Positions 44,512 through 53,087 of a stretch of DNA of 64,000 nucleotides are shown one piece after another. Position 1 is the first letter of the stretch, and the number at the start of each line of letters is the position of its first letter. The notes below the pieces were generated by a model. It saw only the letters and a program-made list of their open reading frames with translations, made no database searches and was not told the origin of the DNA. The stretch spans positions 248,001 through 312,000 of the forward strand of contig NZ_FPCK01000002.1 in assembly GCF_900116545.1 (NCBI RefSeq), written 5' to 3'. The translations under genes were made by a program, and so were the position numbers. The stretch is from Devosia crocina (lineage in GTDB: Bacteria > Pseudomonadota > Alphaproteobacteria > Rhizobiales > Devosiaceae).

Positions 44512-45885
44512 ATGACACAGATCCCGCCCCGCCACGTCGCCGTCATCGATATCGGCAAGACCAATGCAAAAGTGGTCCTGATCGATACCGAGACGGAGGC
44601 GCAACTGGCGGCGCGGAGCCGTCCCAACACAGTGCTGCGGGAAGCGCCCTATCCGCATGCTGATGTCGACGGCCTCTGGGACTTCATTCTCGAAGCGCTG
44701 CGAACGATCCATCTCGAGCACCGTGTCGACGGCATCTCCATCACCACCCATGGCGCTACCGCTGCCTTGATGGCAGGCGAGCAACTGGCTTTGCCTGTGC
44801 TTGATTACGAGCATGATGGCCCCGAGACTTCAGAAGAGGCCTATGCCCGGGTTCGTCCGCCTTTCAACGAAACCCTATCCCCGCCCCTGCCCAATGGGCT
44901 CAATCTCGCGGCCCAGATCTACTGGCAGTCTCGTGCTTTCCCTGAGGACTTTTCGAGGGTAACCGCGATCCTGACCTATCCCCAGTACTGGGCGTGGAGG
45001 CTGACAGGCATGCTTGCGAGTGAATTGACCTCGCTCGGGTGCCATACGGATCTTTGGGCTCCCGCGAGGGGTGATTTTTCATCCTTGGTCGAGGGTCAGG
45101 GCTGGCGCGCACTCTTTCCACCGGTGCATGAGGCGGCATCCGTCCTCGGCCCAATCCTCAACAGGATAGCAGACCTGACAGGCCTTGCCCCGGGAACACC
45201 CGTCACCTGCGGCATTCACGATTCGAACGCCTCTCTGGTGCCCCACCTCGGCCGGGACGAAACGCCGTTCACCATCCTGTCGACCGGCACTTGGGCCATC
45301 GCCATGACGGTTGGCGGCGACACGCGCCATCTTGATCAGACGAGAGACAGTCTTGCCAATGTCGATGCTTTCGGTCGCCCTGTACCCACGGCCCGATTCA
45401 TGGGTGGGCGCGAGTTCGATGCTTTGGTACCCGAGCTTGTGGAGCCGAGCGCGGAGGACGTGGATTACGTTCTCGGAAACGACGTGCAGGCTATTCCCAG
45501 CTTCACGCCCGGAGTGGGGCCGTTCCCCGCCCGCAAGGGACACTGGACGATCGATCCGGACACTCTGAGCCCTGGGCAACGCACGGCCGCTGCATCCATC
45601 TATCTGGCCCTGATGGCAGTGACCTGCTTTGAAATATGCGGGCTTGGCCGGTCGGTAACGCTCGAAGGACCACTCTCACGAAATGCGCTCTTTGCTTCGG
45701 TTCTTGCCCACGTGACCAAGGTACCGGTCTATGCCTCGGGCGACAGCACCGGAACCAGCCTCGGCGCTAGCCTGTTGTTCGGAAGGACATTGCCCGAGCG
45801 CGACAGCGGCCATGCCATTGTGCCACTGCAATCGGATCACATCGACGCCTATATCGCAAAATGGCGCCAGCGCGTGGCGTCCTAG
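44512..45885 (+). CDS. FGGY-family carbohydrate kinase
   Basis: A 457-residue sugar kinase of the hexokinase/actin fold. It has DIGKTNAKVVLIDT at the phosphate-binding start, ISITTHGATAALM, the HDSNASLVPHLG catalytic-Asp segment, the STGTWAIAM loop and EGPLSRNALFASVLA near the end. It resembles the rhamnulokinase/fuculokinase side of the family; the sugar is not certain. No sugar transporter or aldolase is adjacent, unusual for this family. It lies 74 bp after uspA and 15 bp before NDH-2. Confidence 0.85.
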   Translation: MTQIPPRHVAVIDIGKTNAKVVLIDTETEAQLAARSRPNTVLREAPYPHADVDGLWDFILEALRTIHLEHRVDGISITTHGATAALMAGEQLALPVLDYEHDGPETSEEAYARVRPPFNETLSPPLPNGLNLAAQIYWQSRAFPEDFSRVTAILTYPQYWAWRLTGMLASELTSLGCHTDLWAPARGDFSSLVEGQGWRALFPPVHEAASVLGPILNRIADLTGLAPGTPVTCGIHDSNASLVPHLGRDETPFTILSTGTWAIAMTVGGDTRHLDQTRDSLANVDAFGRPVPTARFMGGREFDALVPELVEPSAEDVDYVLGNDVQAIPSFTPGVGPFPARKGHWTIDPDTLSPGQRTAAASIYLALMAVTCFEICGLGRSVTLEGPLSRNALFASVLAHVTKVPVYASGDSTGTSLGASLLFGRTLPERDSGHAIVPLQSDHIDAYIAKWRQRVAS

Positions 45886-45900
45886 TTCAGGAGACGTTTT

Positions 45901-47232
45901 ATGCCAGATCGCAAGCACCGCGTCGTTGTTGTCGGCGGTGGCTTTGGCGGTCTGATCGCCACACGGTCCCTCGCGAAGGAAGATGTCGAGGTGGTGCTGA
46001 TCGACAGGCGCAACCACCACCTGTTCCAGCCCCTGCTTTATCAGGTTGCTACCGCAGCGCTGAACCCTTCCGAAATTGCTTGGCCCATACGCCATCTGTT
46101 GCGCCGGCAGCGCAATGTTCGCGTTCTTATGGCAACCGTGGTGGGCGTTGATACCGACCAGCGCCGTGTGTTGCTCGAGGACGGATCGCACGAACCGTTC
46201 GATAGTCTGGTGCTGGCTACGGGGGCACAACACGCCTATTTCGGCAATGACCAGTGGGCCCGCTTTGCGCCCGGACTCAAGACTGTGGAGGACGCAACTG
46301 CGATCCGGCGCAAGCTCCTGCTCGCTTTCGAGGCTGCAGAGCGTGAAAACGATCCGGAACGGCGACGGGCCCTTCTGACCTTCGGGATCATCGGCGCAGG
46401 TCCGACCGGGGTCGAGATGGCCGGTGCGATCGTCGAGTTGGCGCGGGCAAGCCTCAGAGGTCAGTTTCAGACTATCGATCCTGCCGAACTGCGCGTCGTG
46501 ATCATCGAGGGTGGAGAAAGAGTTCTCGGTAACTTCGACGAGGAGCTCTCGGAATACACTTTACACTCGCTGCGCAAGATGGGCGTCGAGGTGGAGCTTG
46601 GCGATGTCGTGACCGATATCGATGCCGAAGGGATCACCTATGGCGACAAGCACCTGCCGGCAAAAACAATCATCTGGGGCGCCGGTGTTGCGGCCTCTCC
46701 CGTTGCCGAATGGCTCGGGATCGAGGGCGACAAGGCCGGACGCGTTGCGGTGGCGCCGGATTTATCCGTGCCCAGTCTGGCCGATATCTATGTGATCGGC
46801 GATGCTTCAAACCTCAAGCAGGAGAATGGCAAGCCCGTTCCCGGTATTGCACCGGCGGCAAAACAGGAAGGCAAGCATGTGGCTCACGTCATCGCTCGGC
46901 GGCGTGCGGGCGATACGTCGCCTCTGCCGTTCCATTACGAGCACGCCGGCGATCTCGCTACCATTGGCAAGCAGTCTGCGGTGATCGATTTCGGCTGGAT
47001 CAAGCTCAAGGGCTGGATCGCCTGGTGGATGTGGGGGCTGTCGCACATTTACTTCCTGGTCGAGACCAAGACGCGCATCCTGGTCACCATCAGCTGGCTT
47101 TGGATCTATCTGACCGGACAGCGCAGCGCCCGCCTTATTACGCATGGCGAGGCCAATAGTGTAGCCCCGCTTGCCGAAGTCGACGAGGACCCTGTGGCCG
47201 ATACGCCTAGCGCAAGTTCACCTCACCAGTGA
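45901..47232 (+). CDS. Type II NADH dehydrogenase (NDH-2)
   Basis: A 443-residue membrane-associated flavoprotein that passes electrons from NADH to quinone without pumping protons. FAD-binding GGGFGGLIATRSL, HHLFQPLLYQVATAAL, the NADH site GAGPTGVEMAGAI, GGERVLGNFDEELS and YVIGDAS are intact. Its C-terminus (GWIAWWMWGLSHIYFLVE and after) is the amphipathic membrane-binding region. A GGAGACG ribosome site precedes it. The last 26 bp overlap the convergent permease gene. Placement after an FNR-type box and uspA suggests use when oxygen or redox conditions shift. Confidence 0.9.
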   Translation: MPDRKHRVVVVGGGFGGLIATRSLAKEDVEVVLIDRRNHHLFQPLLYQVATAALNPSEIAWPIRHLLRRQRNVRVLMATVVGVDTDQRRVLLEDGSHEPFDSLVLATGAQHAYFGNDQWARFAPGLKTVEDATAIRRKLLLAFEAAERENDPERRRALLTFGIIGAGPTGVEMAGAIVELARASLRGQFQTIDPAELRVVIIEGGERVLGNFDEELSEYTLHSLRKMGVEVELGDVVTDIDAEGITYGDKHLPAKTIIWGAGVAASPVAEWLGIEGDKAGRVAVAPDLSVPSLADIYVIGDASNLKQENGKPVPGIAPAAKQEGKHVAHVIARRRAGDTSPLPFHYEHAGDLATIGKQSAVIDFGWIKLKGWIAWWMWGLSHIYFLVETKTRILVTISWLWIYLTGQRSARLITHGEANSVAPLAEVDEDPVADTPSASSPHQ

Positions 47233-48121
47233 CGGGCCGGGAGAGCTGCCGCTCGCGCAACCATATGTAGAGCCCACTGGAAATGATGATGCCGACTCCC
47301 AGGATGAACCACTCATCGGGCGGTTCATTGAAGATCAGCCAACTGGCAATCGAGAGATAAACAAGGCTGAGATAGCTGAAGGGCGCGAGAGTTGCCGGTG
47401 TCGCGAAGCGATGGGCGACCGAATTGAGAAAGTGCCCGCCCAGTCCGGCTGCGCCCATGACAAAGAATGCCACCCACGAGATTGGCTGGCTTGGCCAGAC
47501 CCAGTCAGTGAAGGCCACCGGCAGGAGCAGGATCACGGGCGTTGCGCCAGCAAAGAACTGCTGGGTCTGCGCACTATCAACCCCTGCCAGCTTTCGGGTC
47601 AGGATCGAAAACAGTGCCAGAAAGAAAGCGCAGGCCAGGCTGAGAAACGCTGCGGGCTGAAACGCCTCGGATCCGGGACGCACGATGATGAGTATGCCGA
47701 CAAATCCGCAACCGATCGCAAGCCATCTGCGCCATCCCACCTTATCGCCCAGCAGCGGTCCGGAGAGTGCGCAGATGATCAATGGTGAGGTGAACTGAAT
47801 GGCGGCTGTAACCGTGAGCGGCAGGAATTTCATGGCCAGGAAGTTCAGCCCCGTAGTGATCAGCAGGCAAGCGCCGCGAAGAATTTCGAGTTTGAGGTTA
47901 CCAGTCTGGAAAAGCCGGGCGCCGCTCACAGGCAGGAACAACAACAGCAGCAATGCCAGATGCATCCCGTAGCGCACGAAGACGATTTCGGTAGTCGGCA
48001 TGCCTTCGACGGACAGCCACTTGGCCGAGATATCAAGCATGAGCAGGACAATTTGGGACGTCAGCACCAGGGCGATGCCAAGATTGGCACGGCTCTCGAT
48101 CGGGGAAACGGCAGCAGACAT
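47207..48121 (-). CDS. DMT-superfamily (EamA) permease
   Basis: A 304-residue inner-membrane transporter with ten predicted helices in two EamA repeats (for example IALVLTSQIVLLMLDISAKW at the start, and PLTVTAAIQFTSPLIICALS ending repeat 1). Members export metabolites such as amino acids. The start chosen is the ATG at 48121; the frame extends 87 bases upstream into a non-conserved basic stretch and across a strong hairpin, so it is rejected. The ribosome site is weak. It ends inside the NDH-2 gene on the opposite strand. Confidence 0.85.
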   Translation of the reverse strand: MSAAVSPIESRANLGIALVLTSQIVLLMLDISAKWLSVEGMPTTEIVFVRYGMHLALLLLLFLPVSGARLFQTGNLKLEILRGACLLITTGLNFLAMKFLPLTVTAAIQFTSPLIICALSGPLLGDKVGWRRWLAIGCGFVGILIIVRPGSEAFQPAAFLSLACAFFLALFSILTRKLAGVDSAQTQQFFAGATPVILLLPVAFTDWVWPSQPISWVAFFVMGAAGLGGHFLNSVAHRFATPATLAPFSYLSLVYLSIASWLIFNEPPDEWFILGVGIIISSGLYIWLRERQLSRPVTGEVNLR

Positions 48122-48164
48122 GAAGATACGGTGGTGGCGCCGCCTGCGACGGTGCGGCTGGGAA

Positions 48165-48198
48165 GAGAGTGTGCGTTGCCTGAGCAACGTACACTCTC
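48165..48198. repeat. 15-bp hairpin upstream of the DMT permease
   Basis: GAGAGTGTGCGTTGC (48165-48179) and GCAACGTACACTCTC (48184-48198) pair at 14 of 15 positions with loop CTGA. It lies 44-77 bases before the permease ATG, within the leader or promoter. No T-run follows on either strand, so it is more likely an operator or leader structure than a terminator. Confidence 0.6.
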
Positions 48199-48269
48199 CC
48201 ATAAACACAAAGATCGGCCAAATCTAGTATGGTAGCTCGTGTGCCAGTCCAGGCTTACGAGCTCAGCAA

Positions 48270-50744
48270 CTAGAATGTCTCAGCAAGATGTCGCAGCTTG
48301 AGGCTGGCTCTTAGGTCGTCCGACACAACTTCTGCACCGTGCCTCGCGATGAAGCTCAGCTCCAATGGCCGGCCGGGTAAGAGGGTGACGGCATTGTCCG
48401 AAAAATAGCCGGGCGCATCGACTGTCGCCGTGACGAAAAAGGCTGGTGCGTCCGCCTCGATCGTCAGGACAGCCGTTCCGTCTCGATCGGTCCAGGCGCT
48501 GGATAGTGTGGGCTGGGCAAGATCATACGCTTTGTACGGCTTCGGGAAGTAGTCGTTTTCACCCAAGACCTGCCCAGACGCGTCCTTCCAGGAGAAGTAG
48601 AGGAACTCACCGTCATTGAGGTCGGCGCCTGCGAGTGTCGTTATCGTCAACGCTGCGTCAGCGCCAACGGCGGTATTGCCGGCAAAGAGCGTCCGTGTCG
48701 TCCCTTCGACCGAAACAGCGAGAATCTCAAGACTGATCGACAGGGCGCGTCCGGTGTCATTGATGCCACGCAGCGCGATTTCTGATCCGTCGGCATTGGG
48801 TACGGCGACGACATTGACGGGGCGAAAGAAGCGCTTGGCCATGTGGTGCATCAGCTTCCACTGTCCGCCATAGTCAAGGCTGGACCAGCTTGCCACCGGC
48901 CAAATGTCGTTGAGCTGCCAATAGAGCGTGCCCATGCAGCGCGGCTTGGTGGAGCGCCAGTATTCGATGGCGGTCTTGATGGCGAGACCCTGCTGGATCT
49001 GGCTCAAGAACACCATCTGGTCGAAATCACGCGGAAAGCGGAAATAGCGCGTCATGGTTTCGAGGATGCGGGCATTGCCGCCATTGTTGCGCTGGTGGTT
49101 TTCCATGACCGGGGAAGAGGGATTGCGGTCCTTTTCCTCGGCAAAGGTCTCGATGACGTTCATCGAGGTGAAGCTCTGGAAGCCGAATTCGGAGGCGAAG
49201 CGCGGATTGACCGAGCGGTAGGCATCAAAGCTTTTGGCCGAGTGCCAGACGTCCCAATAGTGTAAGTCGCCGCGGGTGTCGGAATGCCAGCCATCGGAGA
49301 AATCCATGTAGCCCAACGAGGGCGAGGATGGCCAGAAGCGGCGGGTCGGGTCTTCGTCCTCGACGATCCGGTGCAGCATGGAATTGAGCCGGTCGTAATT
49401 GGCGATGTAGCGCTCTTTGTCGGCGCGCGTTTCCGGATACCAGTTGAGCGAACCGATGACTTCATTGTCGCCGCACCAGAGGGCGATCGAGGCATGGTGG
49501 CTGAGCCGGCGGACCTGCTGGGTGATTTCGGTTTCGACTGAAGAGAGGAACTCGCGATTGGACGGATAGCTCATGCAGGAAAACATGAAATCGTGCCAGA
49601 GGAGGATCCCGAGCTCGTCGCAGAGATCGTAGAAATAATCCGGCTCGTACTGACCACCGCCCCAGATGCGGAGCATGTTCATGTTGGCCGCTTTCGCGCT
49701 TTCGAGGAGGTCGCGGATGACGGCAGGGGTGATGCGCGAGGGGATGGCGTCGGCCGGGATCCAGTTGGCGCCCATCATGGTGATATCGCGGCCATTGATC
49801 CGGCACTTGAAGGAGTGGTCGATCTCGTCCTTCTCGATGATCCATTCGAGCTTGCGCAGGCCGATCTTGCGGGTGGTGACTTCGCCTTCGAGGTCGGTCG
49901 TCAGATCATAGAGCGGTTGAGCGCCCTGCCCTGCCGGCCACCAGATTTTTGGGTTCGTGATCGTCACGTTATGCGTGAAGACGTTCTCGCCCTTTTGGAC
50001 CGAAAGCTTATCGGCAATGGTTTGGCCGTCGATTGCATGTTCGAGCTCGACCTCGCCATGAGCGAAGGCGAAGAGACGGGTCTTGATCGAAAGCTCGACC
50101 GAATGGGAGCCATGAGTTTGGGTGACCTCGACGCTGTCCTGGCGCGCAAGGCGCGATTTGCGAAGGGCCATCGTGCCATAAACGCCGACGGGCATGGTGC
50201 AGATCCCCCAGTCCCAACCCGCATGGCAGGCGGCCTTGCGGATGAAGTTCATGTGGATGCCCTTCAACCCGTTGGTCTGGTAATTGTAGGTGAAGGGGAT
50301 CGGGAACGGGTGCGCGTCCGAACGTGCCTTTGCCACGTCAGGCGCAATGCCAAATACGATGCGAAGCGTGTTTTCGCCCGCATGCACCTTGCCTGTGACG
50401 TCGATGTCGTGACGGATAAAGCTGTTGTCGGTGCGCGCGATTTCCTCGCCATTGAGAAAGATCGTGGCGATGCAATCGACTTCCGACAGCGTCAGGGTCA
50501 GGTAGCCATCGATGTCGGCGGCCGAGGCTTCGAATTGGCGCTCTACGGTCCAGGCCGTTTCGCCGACCCAGAGGACGCTTTTTTCGTTCTCGCCAAAATA
50601 GGGATCGGGGATGAGATGTGCGGCAAGAAGAGCGCCATGGACGTCGCCGGGCAAAGCGATCTCGGTCTCTATGTCGCGCGTCGGAGCGCTGAGGGCAAAA
50701 GTGCCGCGCAGATCGAGCGCGGAATTGTGGCGTGCAATGGTCAA
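48270..50744 (-). CDS. Beta-mannosidase (glycoside hydrolase family 2)
   Basis: An 824-residue GH2 enzyme cleaving terminal beta-mannosides. The jelly-roll, Ig and TIM-barrel order is normal: [15 protein letters not shown], the [17 protein letters not shown] region, [27 protein letters not shown] with acid/base Glu428 and ASEFGFQSF with nucleophile Glu519. No signal peptide, so it is cytoplasmic and works on imported oligosaccharides. The start is a TTG at 50744, chosen because GGGAGGA stands a few bases upstream; no conserved sequence lies further out. It follows an ABC exporter by 175 bp with a hairpin repeat between. Confidence 0.9.
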   Translation of the reverse strand: MTIARHNSALDLRGTFALSAPTRDIETEIALPGDVHGALLAAHLIPDPYFGENEKSVLWVGETAWTVERQFEASAADIDGYLTLTLSEVDCIATIFLNGEEIARTDNSFIRHDIDVTGKVHAGENTLRIVFGIAPDVAKARSDAHPFPIPFTYNYQTNGLKGIHMNFIRKAACHAGWDWGICTMPVGVYGTMALRKSRLARQDSVEVTQTHGSHSVELSIKTRLFAFAHGEVELEHAIDGQTIADKLSVQKGENVFTHNVTITNPKIWWPAGQGAQPLYDLTTDLEGEVTTRKIGLRKLEWIIEKDEIDHSFKCRINGRDITMMGANWIPADAIPSRITPAVIRDLLESAKAANMNMLRIWGGGQYEPDYFYDLCDELGILLWHDFMFSCMSYPSNREFLSSVETEITQQVRRLSHHASIALWCGDNEVIGSLNWYPETRADKERYIANYDRLNSMLHRIVEDEDPTRRFWPSSPSLGYMDFSDGWHSDTRGDLHYWDVWHSAKSFDAYRSVNPRFASEFGFQSFTSMNVIETFAEEKDRNPSSPVMENHQRNNGGNARILETMTRYFRFPRDFDQMVFLSQIQQGLAIKTAIEYWRSTKPRCMGTLYWQLNDIWPVASWSSLDYGGQWKLMHHMAKRFFRPVNVVAVPNADGSEIALRGINDTGRALSISLEILAVSVEGTTRTLFAGNTAVGADAALTITTLAGADLNDGEFLYFSWKDASGQVLGENDYFPKPYKAYDLAQPTLSSAWTDRDGTAVLTIEADAPAFFVTATVDAPGYFSDNAVTLLPGRPLELSFIARHGAEVVSDDLRASLKLRHLAETF

Positions 50745-50879
50745 GGCTTCCTCCCGCCGGCCAAACCGGCACCCGGAGCCGATGGCTCCGAAATCGATTT
50801 CGGAACGGTTGTAACGGGAAGACGCTGCGGTTCCAATGGGGTGCGGGCTTTTGACGATGTGCTTATACGGAAAGCACAT

Positions 50880-50910
50880 TGCCCCTCCTCCCATAAGGGG
50901 AGAAGGGGCA
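50880..50910. repeat. Short RIME-like hairpin between ABC exporter and beta-mannosidase
   Basis: GCCCCT (50881-50886) pairs with AGGGGC (50904-50909) around CTCCC-ATAAG-GGGAG. It resembles the CCTTCTCCC/GGGAGAAGG core of the longer element at 19005-19143 and may be a fragment of the same repeat class. Confidence 0.55.
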
Positions 50911-50919
50911 TAGCACAAC

Positions 50920-52782
50920 CTATTGCGCCGCGTCTTCAGCCTGGTCCATCTCGAGGAACCCACCGGACTGCCGAGCCCAGAGCTGGCTGTAGATGCCGCC
51001 CGAATCGACAAGTTCGGCATGGGTGCCCTGCTCGACGATCTCGCCCTTATCGAGCACGACAAGACGATCCATCATGGCGATGGTCGAGAGGCGGTGGGCG
51101 ATGGCGATCACAGTCTTGCCGCGCATCAAGAGCTCGAACTGGCTCTGGATTGCCGCTTCGACCTCGGAATCGAGCGCCGACGTTGCTTCATCGAGGACGA
51201 GGATGGGCGCATTCTTGAGCAGCACCCGCGCGATGGCGATGCGCTGGCGCTGGCCGCCCGAAAGCTTGACGCCCCGCTCGCCCACATGGGCGTCATAGCC
51301 CTTGCGACCCTTGAAATCGGAAAGGGTGAGGATGAAGTCATGCGCCTCGGCAAGCTTTGCCGCTTCTATCATTTCCTCTTCGGTGGCATCGGGCCGGCCA
51401 TAAACGATGTTTTCGCGCACCGACCGATGCAAGAGCGAGGTGTCCTGGGTCACGACGCCGATATTGGCGCGCAGACTATCCTGCTGGATCTGGGCGATGT
51501 CGTTTCCGTCGACGAGAATACGCCCGTCCTGACGGTCGTAAAAACGCAGGAGGAGATTGACGATGGTCGACTTGCCTGCGCCCGAGCGGCCGACAAGGCC
51601 GATCTTCTCGCCCGGACGAATGTTGAGGTTGAGCCCTTCGATGACGCCGGATGACTTGCCATAGTGGAAGGACACGTCCTCGAAGCGTATATCGCCTTCG
51701 ACCCGTCCAACAGGCTTGGCCTCGGGCTTGTCAGCGACGACTCGTGGCAGGGAGATGGAATTTATGCCATCGCGCACGACGCCGATATTTTCGAACAGGG
51801 CCGACATTTCCCACATGACCCACTGGCTCATGCCTTGGAAGCGCAGGACGAGTGCGGCGGCCACAGCGATCGCACCGGGCATCATATTGCCGTTGAGCCA
51901 CTGCCAGATCCCGACGCCGAAGACAGAGAACAACAGCAGGCAATTCATCAACGTGATCGTTGCCTGCAACCATGTCACAAGGCGCATCTGCTTGTAGACG
52001 GTGCCCAGAAACCCATCCATGGCCTCGCGGGCATAGGTTTCTTCTCGCATCGAATGGGAGAACAGTTTCACCGTTGCGATATTGGTATAGCTGTCGACGA
52101 TCCGGCCGGTCATCATCGAGCGGGCATCGGCTTGCAATTCGGAAATCTTGCCAAGCCGGGGGATGAAATAGCGCAACAGGGCAACATAGGCGACGAGCCA
52201 GACAACGAATGGCGCGGCCAGCCAGATATCGCTCATGGCCGCAAGGACAACGGCGCCGAGGAAGTAGACGATCACATAGACCGTCACATCGAGCACCTTC
52301 ATCATCACTTCGCGCACGGCGAGCGAGGTCTGCATGAGCTTGGCGCCGATGCGTCCGGCGAATTCGTCCTGGAAATAGCTCATGGACTGGCGGATGAGAT
52401 AGCGGTGCGCCATCCAGCGGATGCGCTGGGGGAAATTGCCCAGCAGGGTCTGGTGAATGATGAGAGCGTCGACGATCTGCAGTGTCGGAATGACGAGCAG
52501 CAGCACCACCGCCATGCCGGCAAGCTTCCAGCCTTCGGTGGCAAGGAACGTTTCGCGATCCGCCGCGCTCAACCAATCGACAATCGACCCCATGAAGCCG
52601 AAAAGCGAGATTTCAAGGAGAGCGATCGCTGCGCCCAGCACCGTCATGGCCGCAAGCCACTTCTTTGCGCCGTGGCTATAGTGCAGGCAAAACGCGAGCA
52701 GGCCCTTTGGCGGCTCTGTCGGCTCATTCAACGGATAGGCATTGAGCCGCTTCTCGAACCAGCTAAACATCATCATCACCAT
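50920..52782 (-). CDS. ABC exporter, fused membrane and ATPase domains (MsbA/ABCB-type)
   Basis: A 620-residue half-transporter. Membrane domain about 40-330 with six helices; ATPase with Walker [10 protein letters not shown] (398-406), signature LSGGQ (507-511) and Walker B ILVLDEA. It lacks the NYETVKYFANE motif of the Atm1 type found at 11.4 kb and looks like the multidrug/lipid group. Substrate unknown. The start is the first of several ATG codons; no strong ribosome site separates them. Position just before the beta-mannosidase hints at a link, but an exporter next to a cytosolic glycosidase has no obvious logic. Confidence 0.87.
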   Translation of the reverse strand: MVMMMFSWFEKRLNAYPLNEPTEPPKGLLAFCLHYSHGAKKWLAAMTVLGAAIALLEISLFGFMGSIVDWLSAADRETFLATEGWKLAGMAVVLLLVIPTLQIVDALIIHQTLLGNFPQRIRWMAHRYLIRQSMSYFQDEFAGRIGAKLMQTSLAVREVMMKVLDVTVYVIVYFLGAVVLAAMSDIWLAAPFVVWLVAYVALLRYFIPRLGKISELQADARSMMTGRIVDSYTNIATVKLFSHSMREETYAREAMDGFLGTVYKQMRLVTWLQATITLMNCLLLFSVFGVGIWQWLNGNMMPGAIAVAAALVLRFQGMSQWVMWEMSALFENIGVVRDGINSISLPRVVADKPEAKPVGRVEGDIRFEDVSFHYGKSSGVIEGLNLNIRPGEKIGLVGRSGAGKSTIVNLLLRFYDRQDGRILVDGNDIAQIQQDSLRANIGVVTQDTSLLHRSVRENIVYGRPDATEEEMIEAAKLAEAHDFILTLSDFKGRKGYDAHVGERGVKLSGGQRQRIAIARVLLKNAPILVLDEATSALDSEVEAAIQSQFELLMRGKTVIAIAHRLSTIAMMDRLVVLDKGEIVEQGTHAELVDSGGIYSQLWARQSGGFLEMDQAEDAAQ

Positions 52783-53087
52783 CGGGTCGTGGGACAGAAC
52801 GTGACCATGACAAAAGCCTGAGTGAGAACGATGACAGCGTCCGTCAGCAGGCGTCGATGGCGTTCCATCCAGGGAGAACTAATAGACCGCGCTCGATACG
52901 CTTCGAGTGAAACGCAGAGGAGCAGCGTGGCGTTAAGCCCAAAGCCTCCTCCCGATGCCGCATCGTTCGACACCGAAGAATTGGGCTATGCAGCCAAGAG
53001 CGGGGTAGCATACACATTTGGCAGGAGTCGGCTGTTGCCACTTGGCCACATTCGAGCCTCAGAAAACAACGTTGCACTGGACCGTTC
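52783..53087. other. 305-bp divergent intergenic region, ABC exporter / pepN
   Basis: This must hold the promoters of both divergent genes. A frame running across it from 52822 into pepN shows no similarity and overlaps pepN out of frame. I see no convincing -35/-10 pair, dyad or RNA structure. Confidence 0.5.
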
